20,956 nt of DNA from Campylobacterales bacterium. GTDB lineage: Bacteria; Campylobacterota; Campylobacteria; Campylobacterales; SZUA-545. Below, piece after piece: positions 7,542-14,441 of the stretch. The number at the start of each line of letters is the position of its first letter. The stretch's first letter is position 1. A program made the translations under genes and the position numbers. A model generated the notes under the pieces. That model saw nothing but the letters and a program-made list of their open reading frames with translations, ran no database searches and was not told the DNA's origin. The stretch spans positions 1-20,956 of the forward strand of contig JAOXRY010000053.1 in the NCBI GenBank assembly GCA_025800305.1. The letters are read 5' to 3'.

Positions 7542-8146
7542 AAAACCTCAGCGATCTTATTTTTAAGATCTAAGATCTCCTCTTTTTTCTGGATAAAGCT
7601 ATCTCTATTTGCAAAAAGTTTTGCTGTTGTTTCCATGATTGTTTCTACAGGCTCTAAACCATTTTCTCTCATAGTTGTCCCTGTCTCAACAATATCAACA
7701 ATAGCGTCACAAAGATCTACAAGAGGAGCTAGTTCAATAGAGCCATAAAGTTTTACAATTTTTACACTCATCGCTTTTGAATCAAAGTACTGCTGAGCAA
7801 TATTAACCATCTTTGTTGCAATTACTGTTTCTGGTTTAGAATAGTCTAGCTTCTCACCTTTTTTCATCCCAACCACAACGTTACATCTACCAAATCCAAG
7901 GTCTAGAAGTTTTGTAACCTCAGTACCTTGTTCACTTAGAACATCTTGTCCAACAATCCCAAGATCTGCCGCACCATTTTCAACATATGTAGGAACGTCT
8001 TGTCCTCTTACCAATAAAAATTTAAAATTACCCTGCTCTAATATAAGTTTTCTGCTATCAAAAGCAAAATCACCATCAAATATTTTTCTAAAAAGCTCTA
8101 GGGTATCTTCTCCGATTCTTCCCTTTGGAAGTGCAATAGTAAGCAT
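7538..8146 (-). CDS. hisG: ATP phosphoribosyltransferase, short form
   Basis: HisG catalyses the first step of histidine synthesis, condensing ATP with PRPP. The 202-residue length, without the C-terminal ACT-like regulatory domain, marks the short form, which in characterised bacteria needs HisZ for activity and feedback control. Visible motifs: LPKGR (6-10), VRGQDVPTYVENGAADLGIVGQD (46-68), GSIELAPLVDLCDAIVDIV (135-153) and the PRPP loop DIVETGTT (151-158). No hisZ lies in this window. The ATG overlaps the TAA of the ankyrin lipoprotein gene by one base (TAATG), and its own stop overlaps the methyltransferase start. It therefore sits inside an operon with unrelated envelope proteins. Confidence 0.96.
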   Translation of the reverse strand: MLTIALPKGRIGEDTLELFRKIFDGDFAFDSRKLILEQGNFKFLLVRGQDVPTYVENGAADLGIVGQDVLSEQGTEVTKLLDLGFGRCNVVVGMKKGEKLDYSKPETVIATKMVNIAQQYFDSKAMSVKIVKLYGSIELAPLVDLCDAIVDIVETGTTMRENGLEPVETIMETTAKLFANRDSFIQKKEEILDLKNKIAEVL

Positions 8147-9330
8147 TAATTTTCTACCTTTAGAAGTTCTATCAGATCTTCGTTATTTATTTTCACTGCG
8201 TAATCATAAGCTGTTAAGCCTTTAATGTCTTTTAGGTCTTTGTCTGCATTTTTTCCTAAAAGAAATTCAGAAATATCTTCATGTCCATTTTTTACAGATT
8301 CAATAAGGGGCGTAGTTTTAGTATTTGTATAAGCCACATTAATATCTGCTCCACTTTCTACAAGGTCTTCTACTTTAGAGAGGTCTCCTATCTCGCTATA
8401 AAAAAGAAGTTTTCCATTTTTGCTACCTCTTACTTCTGTCTCTTCTGTTAGGCTTAAAAGAGCTGATAGACTACTTTTTTCTTCTTTTTTTCCAAGCTTT
8501 ACCAACAAAAGATCTTCAATCTCAACATGACCATACTGGTTTGCAAATTTAACAGCAGTCATCTTATCTTTTTCTCTTACAGCCTTAAAGTCTGCCTTTG
8601 CTTCTAGTAGTATCTCTACAATATCTTTATTTCCATAAGCAGAAGCAACCATAAGAGGTGTTCCACCTGTATAATCTTTCAAGTTAGGGTTTGCTTTTTT
8701 TTCTAATAGCTCCTCAACAAGATCTTCTTCTTGATACTTAACAGCAAAACCTAAAGCAGTCATTTTGTCTTTAGATCTAACAACATTTATATTAAGACTC
8801 TCTTCAATAAAATCTTCTGCCAAATCAAAGTATCTATTTTCAATAGCAAAAATTAATGGAGTATTGTTTTCACTATCTTTAACGTTACTTCTTGCTTTAT
8901 TTTCATAAAGCTCTTCTGCAAGATCTCTCTTTTTATTCTCTAAAGCAACTAAAAGAGGTGTCTTTCCATTTTTTGTTTGTAAATTTGGATTAGCCTTATT
9001 CTCTAAAAGATATTCAACTAAATCTTCATTTCCTAAAGATGTAACAATAAATAGAGCAGTTTCACCTTTTTTATTCTGAAGATTTAAATTTACCTTTCCA
9101 TTTTCTACTAGTGTTGCAACCATATCTTCATTTTGATTGATAATACTGTAGTGAAGTGGAGAGTTTCCATCATCGTCTAAAACATTAAGATTAACTTTTT
9201 GCTTAATAAGAGCCTGTACTGAATCGATATGGTTGTTTCTCACTGCGTCATGAATATTGGTAAATTTTTTATGTGCACAACCTGTAAAAAAGACTATTGT
9301 TCCAATTATTCCAATAAGTAAAATTCTCAT
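8146..9330 (-). CDS. Ankyrin-repeat lipoprotein
   Basis: A 394-residue exported lipoprotein. The N-terminus has a hydrophobic signal and a lipobox FTGC with acylated C18. From about residue 25 to 392 it is built of ankyrin repeats (about ten), with the recurring pattern G-x-TPL-x-x-A-x-x-x-x-x-x-DLVEELLEKKANPNLKD; clear units begin near 55, 89, 122, 155, 188, 222, 255, 337 and 371. A non-repeat break occurs at about 280-303. Ankyrin repeats mediate protein-protein contacts; here they would face the periplasm or outer surface. The gene starts 3 nt after the FecR-domain gene stop and ends in a TAATG overlap with hisG. The FecR/ankyrin pair may act together, for example as scaffold and ligand-binding protein; that is inference. 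I cannot name a specific function. Confidence 0.85.
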   Translation of the reverse strand: MRILLIGIIGTIVFFTGCAHKKFTNIHDAVRNNHIDSVQALIKQKVNLNVLDDDGNSPLHYSIINQNEDMVATLVENGKVNLNLQNKKGETALFIVTSLGNEDLVEYLLENKANPNLQTKNGKTPLLVALENKKRDLAEELYENKARSNVKDSENNTPLIFAIENRYFDLAEDFIEESLNINVVRSKDKMTALGFAVKYQEEDLVEELLEKKANPNLKDYTGGTPLMVASAYGNKDIVEILLEAKADFKAVREKDKMTAVKFANQYGHVEIEDLLLVKLGKKEEKSSLSALLSLTEETEVRGSKNGKLLFYSEIGDLSKVEDLVESGADINVAYTNTKTTPLIESVKNGHEDISEFLLGKNADKDLKDIKGLTAYDYAVKINNEDLIELLKVEN

Positions 9331-9333
9331 ACT

Positions 9334-10107
9334 CTACTCCCAATACTTATATAAAAGCTCTTTTGGAGCCTCTTTTTTTTCCTCAACTTTTGGAGGAACT
9401 GTTATATTATTCTCTTGAGAAACATTATTTTCATTAGTCTTAAGTAATGGTGGCGTTTTTTCTACTGGCTTTTCATCGTCTTCACCTGATATTGAAAGAA
9501 ATCCTAAAAGACCTGCTAATTCCAAAGCTGTAAAGACTCTTGGAGTAATAGGAGCTTGTCCCATTGCAATTTCTGTTAAAAAACCAGCTGGAATATCAAC
9601 AGTAACACCATTGGAAGCTGTAAAAATAGCACCTTTAGTACAAGCAATACTCTCTTTTGTAGCACCAATAACACCAACTAACTCTGTTCCTCTAATTCCT
9701 ATAGTAGAAGTTCTTGTTTTGATTTTAAATTTATCTGGATTTATTTTTCCAATTCCTCCAGTAATTGCTTTAAAAGCACCTTTAGGAATTTCAAATTCAC
9801 TGGAAGCTTCTTTCTTAGCTTCATCATAAAGATAGTCTTTGATTATAAATTCTGATTCTCGTCCTAAATTAATAACCGTCTTATCATTAAACTCTATAAA
9901 GGCTCTTGATTTTTGTTTTGTGATTACAATATCATTGACTTGGATAGGAAATTTGCCTTGTTCAACTGAGATTGTTTCAATGTTTGTAAGATTGTTATCA
10001 ATAGATCTTAAAACTCTAACATCCCCTTTGTATTTTACAATGTGCCCAATCACACTACCAAAAAGACTAAGTGACCCTAAAAGAAAAACTAACAGAAGTT
10101 TTTTCAC
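9334..10107 (-). CDS. Secreted FecR-domain protein
   Basis: A 257-residue periplasmic protein starting at GTG (10105-10107), with AAAGG about 9 nt upstream. A signal peptide covers residues 1-18 (cut likely after LFGS or LFG). The FecR domain is clear: ARxxFEF-type core SRAFIEFNDKTVINLGRESEF (67-87), followed by KGAFKAITGGIGKINPDKFKIKT (109-131) and STIGIRGTEL (134-143). The tail from 206 is acidic and Pro/Asn-rich, ending YKYWE. This subtype (FecR domain without transmembrane anti-sigma helix) is common in envelope-associated genes and is distinct from the iron-regulatory FecR. It heads an operon with the ankyrin lipoprotein, hisG and a methyltransferase. The ligand is unknown. Confidence 0.82.
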   Translation of the reverse strand: MKKLLLVFLLGSLSLFGSVIGHIVKYKGDVRVLRSIDNNLTNIETISVEQGKFPIQVNDIVITKQKSRAFIEFNDKTVINLGRESEFIIKDYLYDEAKKEASSEFEIPKGAFKAITGGIGKINPDKFKIKTRTSTIGIRGTELVGVIGATKESIACTKGAIFTASNGVTVDIPAGFLTEIAMGQAPITPRVFTALELAGLLGFLSISGEDDEKPVEKTPPLLKTNENNVSQENNITVPPKVEEKKEAPKELLYKYWE

Positions 10108-10129
10108 ACTAATACCTTTTTTTCTTCTG

Positions 10130-10135
10130 ATTTTA
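10130..10135 (-). promoter_or_regulatory. Putative -10 box for the FecR-ankyrin-hisG operon
   Basis: On the minus strand CTTTTTTTAAGATAAAATC precedes the GTG start by about 22 nt and contains TAAAAT. It has the same T-tract plus TAAAAT layout as the ffh promoter. It lies in the 52-bp gap after the upstream RCK gene. Confidence 0.45.
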
Positions 10136-10159
10136 TCTTAAAAAAAGTGATGTGTAAAA

Positions 10160-10846
10160 CTATCTTTGAAGATCTTTTTTAAAGTTTTCTATATCCTCTA
10201 ATTTTCCTATGACTACAACAATATCACCTTCATCTAGTTTGTGATGATGGCTTTCAGAAATAAAAATTAAATCACTACTTTTTTCATAGTCAGTAATAGC
10301 AATAGTGAGAAGATGATATTTTCTGTCAATTAACTCTTCATCTAAAGTCTTTCCTTCTAAAAAAGATCCTTTAGGGATTACAATTTCTGCAATATTGAGA
10401 TTTTTCTTGCCAAAAAGAGTGCGATCTAAGATCTCAACAACATCTGGCTTTGTTAAGATCTCATAGATCTTTCTTCCACTAATTTCATATGGATCAATAA
10501 CTTTATTGGCACCAGCAGCGATAAGTTTCTGGCTTGTCTCTTTTTTGTTTGTTAAAGAAATTATTCTTAGATCTTTATCTATGGCCCTTGCTGAGATGGT
10601 AACAAAAATATTATCTATCTCCTCTTGGAAAAACACAAAAATAGTTTTTATTTTCCCCAATCCAATACCTACCTCTGTTAAAGAGTCATCATCATTAATA
10701 TCAACAACTTGGGTTTTATATCCAAGGTTTTTTGGTGTCTTTAAAAGATCTTCACTTTTATCTAAAACGGTAAAATCATATTTATTATCTTGAAGATTTT
10801 TGATGATCTCTTTTGAAATTTTGTTATATCCAAAAACTAAAATCAT
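10160..10846 (-). CDS. RCK/TrkA-type regulatory protein with degenerate nucleotide loop
   Basis: A 228-residue soluble protein with an RCK_N (TrkA-N) Rossmann domain at about 1-130 and a TrkA-C domain at about 145-225. Acidic D29 at the end of strand 2 (FTVLDKSE) is kept, but the glycine loop reads GYNKIS (6-11) instead of GxGxxG, so nucleotide binding may be altered. The segment AAGANKVIDPYEISG matches the RCK pattern of the channel next to it (LAGANHVLSPFEIVG), so the two probably arose by duplication. Its start overlaps the channel gene stop by 4 nt. Family knowledge: RCK domains assemble into gating rings that sense ligands; here it may be a second regulatory subunit for the adjacent K+ channel. 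That partnership is inferred. Confidence 0.85.
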   Translation of the reverse strand: MILVFGYNKISKEIIKNLQDNKYDFTVLDKSEDLLKTPKNLGYKTQVVDINDDDSLTEVGIGLGKIKTIFVFFQEEIDNIFVTISARAIDKDLRIISLTNKKETSQKLIAAGANKVIDPYEISGRKIYEILTKPDVVEILDRTLFGKKNLNIAEIVIPKGSFLEGKTLDEELIDRKYHLLTIAITDYEKSSDLIFISESHHHKLDEGDIVVVIGKLEDIENFKKDLQR

Positions 10847-12429
10847 AATAAACTCTCCATGTGATCTTTGAAAAGATACATCCCTTTTTTGTGTCCTAAG
10901 ACAATGATAATATCATCAGCTTTTAGTTTAAAGTGTTTTTTTGGATTGAAATAAAATCTCTTTTTATCAATATCTAAAAACTGAAATCCCTCTTGGTGTT
11001 CTTCATAGATCCTCAAAACCCCAAAAAGAAGCAGTTTGTACTGTTTGATATTTATCTCTTCTAAAGTTTTGTTATTAAGAACTGAATGATGATGAATTTT
11101 TACAGGTTCTATTAAGATCTCATCATCTCCTGTTAACATCCCATTTATTGCTTCAAAAGCAACAGGCTGACCTATTGTTTCAGACGCCATAAGCCCAACA
11201 ATTTCAAAAGGAGAAAGAACATGATTAGCACCAGCTAGAATAAATTTCTTTTTTGATTTTATATTGTCTGTTCTTGCAATAATTAAAATATCTTTACTAA
11301 TACTTCTAGCTGTCAATGTGATAAAAATATTTTCTGCATCATTTCCAGCAGCACACACAAGTTTGGAAACTTTTTTCTCTCCTCCAATACTTACCAAAAG
11401 ATCTGTATCGGTTCCACTTCCTGTTATTGCAATTATCCCATCTTTTTTTGCTTCTTCAACTTTTAAAGGATCCTTTTCTATAACAATAAAGTTTTCATCA
11501 TCATTTTTAAGTTGCTTAGCTATAACCTCCCCTACTCTTCCATAGCCACAAATAACTATAAAATCATCCATTCTTGCTACTTCTGTTAAGACTTTATTAG
11601 CTTTTAGCTCCTCAATTTTTTCACTAAAAGCAGAGACAATAATCGACGTTGCAAAAGATATGACACCTATTCCTGTAATAATAAGTACCATCGTAATAAC
11701 ACGGCCTTCTGTTGTAACAGCAGTAATATCTCCATATCCAACAGTGGAAATAGTAACTAAAGACCAGTAGATTGCGTCAAACATATCTGATATCTTAGGA
11801 TTAGTATCTGTTTCATAAATATAGATAGCAGTACCAGATGCAAAAACAATAAAGCCAATAAAAATCATTAAAATATAAAGTTCAAATTTTTTCTGAGCTA
11901 ATACAGAGACAAAAGTATTCAGGCTTTTTGTATATCTAAAAAGTTTAAAGAGCCTAAAAAGGAGGAATATTCTTAAAATTCTTAAAGGTCTATAACTTGG
12001 TAGTATTGCTAAAAGATCTATAATTGAAGTTGGCTTTAAAATAAAAGAGAGTTTGTTTTTAAAGATCTCTTTTAACAGACTTTTTAAACTTATATTAGTA
12101 TTTAAAAACTCTGTTTTTTCATTGTGTTCAATAACAATCTTTCTTAGATCTGAACTACACCAAACCCTTGCTAGATACTCTGTTATAAAAAAAGCAACAG
12201 CTATTAGTTCAATATATTTTGTATAAAGGCTATCTGGATTTTTCACATCATGAATAAGTGCAAAAATACTTACTACTACCAAAATCATCATAACTACATC
12301 AAAAAAAATCTTTCTTTTTGATGTGTGATCATTTAAAAATGAGTTAATAAAAAATTTAAAATTTGTGTAATTAGAAGATGTCTCTAAAAAATAAGCTAGT
12401 TTTACAATGGTATTAAGAAGAAATTTCAT
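10843..12429 (-). CDS. Voltage-sensor-type potassium channel with RCK domains
   Basis: A 528-residue membrane protein. The selectivity filter TVGYGD is at 229-234, between pore helix YWSLVTIS and the inner helix ITMVLIITGIGVISFATSIIV. S1-S4 come before it: S1 about 43-60, S2 about 72-90, S3 about 130-145. S4 has basic residues mostly every third position (R147, R150, R153, R159, K162, R165), the signature of a voltage sensor. S5 is at about 182-206. The C-terminal RCK domain starts with ICGYGRVGE (293-301, intact GxGxxG) and ends with a TrkA-C-like module at about 435-525. It should conduct K+ across the inner membrane, gated by voltage and/or ligand. It lies 8 nt after pldA and overlaps the second RCK gene by 4 nt, forming a three-gene operon. 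Confidence 0.93.
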   Translation of the reverse strand: MKFLLNTIVKLAYFLETSSNYTNFKFFINSFLNDHTSKRKIFFDVVMMILVVVSIFALIHDVKNPDSLYTKYIELIAVAFFITEYLARVWCSSDLRKIVIEHNEKTEFLNTNISLKSLLKEIFKNKLSFILKPTSIIDLLAILPSYRPLRILRIFLLFRLFKLFRYTKSLNTFVSVLAQKKFELYILMIFIGFIVFASGTAIYIYETDTNPKISDMFDAIYWSLVTISTVGYGDITAVTTEGRVITMVLIITGIGVISFATSIIVSAFSEKIEELKANKVLTEVARMDDFIVICGYGRVGEVIAKQLKNDDENFIVIEKDPLKVEEAKKDGIIAITGSGTDTDLLVSIGGEKKVSKLVCAAGNDAENIFITLTARSISKDILIIARTDNIKSKKKFILAGANHVLSPFEIVGLMASETIGQPVAFEAINGMLTGDDEILIEPVKIHHHSVLNNKTLEEINIKQYKLLLFGVLRIYEEHQEGFQFLDIDKKRFYFNPKKHFKLKADDIIIVLGHKKGMYLFKDHMESLL

Positions 12430-12437
12430 CTATTTTC

Positions 12438-13199
12438 TTAGTAAACTTGAAAGCCGATAGAGTACTTTTCTATCTCATTGTTATAATCTATCAAACTTTC
12501 TCCATACCCTTTAAAATACTTTAAAACTAGATCCATTCCGTTGCCTAAATCATAGTTATAAGTTACTTCTCTTCCTATATAACTTTTATCTTCCATAGCT
12601 GATTCTAAGTTTCTTAAAAACAGTGAGATCTGGCTATTTTTATATTTGTAACTTAAATTTAATTCACTGTTTCCGTAGTATTTTTCGATATCTGGATTAT
12701 CATCTCCTTGAGTATCATTTTCATCTCTTTTTTCTCTTTCTGGAATTCTTGCCCACACTTTCAAGTCTGCTTTTAAATTTCCTTTTTCCCAAAAAGCTCT
12801 TACATACTCTTTGTTCCAAGAACGGGATTTTTCTATTGTTTGTCCATTGGATTCGTGTTCATAACCAAAGATAAGATCTGTAAATCCATCAAACTTTCCT
12901 CTAACATCAATATTTAAAAAAAATTCAGGGTTGTAATTTGTTTCTCTAAAAGGGCTGGAATTAGCCTTATCATATAATTGCCAAAAAGATTTTTGAGAAT
13001 ATCCAAAATAGACTCCAAGATCTTTAACAGGTTTATAGACAAGTTTTTTTAGACTAATCTGAAACACAACTTCCATCTCATCTTTATCACTATTGTATGA
13101 AAAAGGGGTTATATAGTTTGGTTTGTATCTCTTAAGATCATAGTCACTTCCATAACTAATTGACATTAGCAAAGAAAAAATTATTAATATAGCTTTCAT
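12438..13199 (-). CDS. pldA: Outer-membrane phospholipase A
   Basis: A 253-residue OMPLA homologue. Signal peptide at 1-17 (ISYG-S). The catalytic residues match E. coli OMPLA: H115 and S117 in YEHESNGQ and N129 in SRSWNK, with the same 14-residue spacing as H142/S144/N156. The upstream part SFWQLYDKANSSPFRETNY is a family landmark, and the chain ends in an aromatic residue (QVY), as outer-membrane barrels do. It hydrolyses phospholipids misplaced in the outer leaflet, normally as a Ca2+-dependent dimer. It is first in an operon with the K+ channel and RCK protein. No Shine-Dalgarno is visible before the ATG. The TATAAT-like box on the minus strand at 13225-13230 overlaps the ffs promoter. 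Confidence 0.95.
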   Translation of the reverse strand: MKAILIIFSLLMSISYGSDYDLKRYKPNYITPFSYNSDKDEMEVVFQISLKKLVYKPVKDLGVYFGYSQKSFWQLYDKANSSPFRETNYNPEFFLNIDVRGKFDGFTDLIFGYEHESNGQTIEKSRSWNKEYVRAFWEKGNLKADLKVWARIPEREKRDENDTQGDDNPDIEKYYGNSELNLSYKYKNSQISLFLRNLESAMEDKSYIGREVTYNYDLGNGMDLVLKYFKGYGESLIDYNNEIEKYSIGFQVY

Positions 13200-13224
13200 T
13201 TAAGGAGATTTTACACTAAAACCT

Positions 13225-13232
13225 ATTATAAT
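13225..13232. promoter_or_regulatory. Overlapping divergent -10 boxes (pldA minus, ffs plus)
   Basis: The sequence TATTATAAT reads TATAAT on the plus strand at 13227-13232 and TATAAT on the minus strand at 13225-13230. The plus box predicts a transcription start near 13239, exactly where the SRP RNA terminal stem begins. The minus box would start pldA mRNA near 13218. The two cannot be occupied at once, so the promoters may compete. Confidence 0.55.
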
Positions 13233-13238
13233 TTCCAT

Positions 13239-13335
13239 CTTCTCGGACCTGTGCAATTGTGTTTTTAAGCACTGAGTCAGGCGGGGAACCGAGCAGCTCA
13301 CTTTTTCTCATGGTGTGCCGCAGGGATCCGGGGAG
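13239..13335 (+). ncRNA. ffs: Signal recognition particle RNA (4.5S type)
   Basis: The hallmark apical domain is present: GTCAGG at 13276-13281, CGG, the tetraloop GGAA (13285-13288), CCG and AGCAG at 13292-13296. This matches the E. coli arrangement GUCAGG-UCC-GGAA-GGA-AGCAG. The ends pair: CTTCTCGGA (13239-13247) with TCCGGGGAG (13327-13335), nine pairs including G-U, followed by CCTG (13248-13251) with CAGG (13321-13324). Outside the conserved loop GAG pairs with CTC. Length is about 97 nt, the bacterial short form. A TATAAT box at 13227-13232 places the start at about 13239. This RNA is the partner of Ffh, encoded at 3305-4648. The exact 3' end and terminator are not clear. Confidence 0.92.
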
Positions 13336-13458
13336 GCTTTCTAAAATTAATCACCTTGTAATAAATATCACTTTTGTTTATTTTAGTAACACTTTTTCAT
13401 TTACAATAAGCAATTTTTGACTTTTGGTCATTCTTAACTAAAACTTAATAATTTATTT

Positions 13459-13488
13459 TATAAGATTGACATTATTTTAAATAAAGGA
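13459..13488 (+). promoter_or_regulatory. -10 box and ribosome binding site of the rhodanese gene
   Basis: TATAAG at 13459-13464 follows an AT-rich tract and is a plausible -10. AAGGA at 13484-13488 is a good Shine-Dalgarno, 7 nt before the ATG at 13496. The stretch 13336-13458 between ffs and this site is AT-rich and shows nothing else I can support. Confidence 0.45.
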
Positions 13489-13495
13489 AACTACA

Positions 13496-14287
13496 ATGAA
13501 ACTTTTAATTTCATTCGTATTAGGCGTTGTATTCACTGCAACTACATTAAGTGCAGAGGCACAATGTGGAACAGAAAACTTGGAAAACTCAGAGTTTTAT
13601 AAGTTTGTTAAAGAGTTTGGTGTACTTAATGTAAATAGAGGGTATAAATCAACTAACAAAGCTATGAAAAGAAGAGCAAAAAAACTAGGGTACTATGCAA
13701 AAGTAGACGAAGTAAAAGCTGCTTTATCAGACAACGATGAATCTACTATGGTAATCGATAACAGAACAAAAGCAGAACAAGAAGCACTTACTTTAAAAGG
13801 TGCTTTAAAAGCAAACTTAAGAGGCTTTAACAAAGCTTTTGATGGAAAGAAAAGTAGTGAAATTAAATCTGTTTATAGCTTTTGTAGAACAGGTACAGAT
13901 CAAGCTACAGATCTCGTAGGTTTACAGTTTTTGTTCCAAGGGAAAGCTAAGATCTTTGGTATTGCTGATATGGCAAAAGCTTGTTACCCAATGGTAAGTA
14001 AAAGTGGAAATGTTCTTAATGCAAAATTAAATGCGAAAAAAGTTTATGTACAAAAAGCTGAAGATGGTAATTACTATGAAGTAAACTGCCCAGAAGTTGC
14101 AGAAGCAAACACTCCAATTGATGTATTTAGTCAAGGTGATGTTGAATATGCAGAAGAAGAGAATGAGCCACTTCCAGAAACTATGACCCTAACAAACAAA
14201 AAACTTGATGAAAGTGTTGAAGTTTATAAAGGTTCAGATAACAAATACTACAAAACTAAACCATCTAAAAGCTGGTTCTCGTTTTAG
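13496..14287 (+). CDS. Periplasmic rhodanese-domain protein with repeated C-terminal motif
   Basis: A 263-residue exported protein; signal peptide 1-20 (TLSA-EAQ). The rhodanese domain at about 65-168 has VIDNRTKAEQ (86-95), the CDC25/rhodanese-type active-site loop CRTGTDQ with C130, and the closing segment GIADMAKACYPM (155-166). Such proteins carry sulfane sulfur or bind thiosulfate, sulfide or similar groups; the six-residue loop CRTGTD is compatible with catalysis. The C-terminal part contains two related segments, KVYVQKAEDGNYYEVN (182-197) and EVYKGSDNKYYKTK (242-255), separated by an acidic linker with EEENEPLPE; this pairing is not part of the usual rhodanese fold. It is monocistronic, with its own ribosome binding site and a strong terminator. 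A role in periplasmic sulfur handling is likely but not proven. Confidence 0.85.
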   Translation: MKLLISFVLGVVFTATTLSAEAQCGTENLENSEFYKFVKEFGVLNVNRGYKSTNKAMKRRAKKLGYYAKVDEVKAALSDNDESTMVIDNRTKAEQEALTLKGALKANLRGFNKAFDGKKSSEIKSVYSFCRTGTDQATDLVGLQFLFQGKAKIFGIADMAKACYPMVSKSGNVLNAKLNAKKVYVQKAEDGNYYEVNCPEVAEANTPIDVFSQGDVEYAEEENEPLPETMTLTNKKLDESVEVYKGSDNKYYKTKPSKSWFSF

Positions 14288-14291
14288 TAAA

Positions 14292-14313
14292 AAGGCGGTA
14301 ACTTTACCGCCTT
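14292..14313. terminator. Bidirectional rho-independent terminator
   Basis: AAGGCGGTA (14292-14300) and TACCGCCTT (14305-14313) form a perfect 9-bp stem with a 4-nt loop. It lies 5 nt after the rhodanese stop on the plus strand. On the minus strand it follows the small membrane-protein stop and is trailed by TTTTTAC. It can therefore end both convergent transcripts; the T-run is better on the minus strand. Confidence 0.85.
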
Positions 14314-14315
14314 CT

Positions 14316-14441
14316 TTAATTTTCTTTGTTTACTTTAGGAGCAAATTTATTAACTAACACTATTCCTATAGCAATTACTGGAACAAAACCAACAATTGTC
14401 CCAATAATAAACGTCCAGCTAACTGGCTGTGTAAAATCCAT
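14316..14441 (-). CDS. 41-residue single-pass membrane protein coupled to ileS
   Basis: A short reading frame runs from ATG (14439-14441) to TAA (14316-14318). The protein starts MDFTQPVSWTFIIGTIVG, continues as an uninterrupted hydrophobic helix (about residues 9-30, ending AIGIVLV) and ends with a basic, hydrophilic tail NKFAPKVNKEN. The start overlaps the ileS stop by one base (TAATG), the same coupling seen between the ankyrin gene and hisG. The frame ends 3 nt before the terminator stem, so it fills the whole ileS-terminator interval. A single N-out/C-in helix by the positive-inside rule is likely. Function unknown; no link to tRNA charging is implied by the sequence. Confidence 0.75.
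   Translation of the reverse strand: MDFTQPVSWTFIIGTIVGFVPVIAIGIVLVNKFAPKVNKEN

Noticed and set aside
9334..10107. FecR as an anti-sigma iron regulator with a FecI partner
   Set aside because: The protein has a cleavable signal peptide rather than an internal membrane helix plus cytoplasmic anti-sigma segment, and no ECF sigma or TonB receptor is next to it.
9611..10141. Plus-strand open frames opposite the FecR-domain gene
   Set aside because: They are shadows of the FecR gene, which has signal peptide, domain motifs and a promoter; the plus-strand products have no recognisable features.
13341..13458. Possible small gene or second RNA downstream of ffs
   Set aside because: Only AT-rich sequence with imperfect inverted repeats; no frame with start, ribosome site and stop and no conserved RNA signature.
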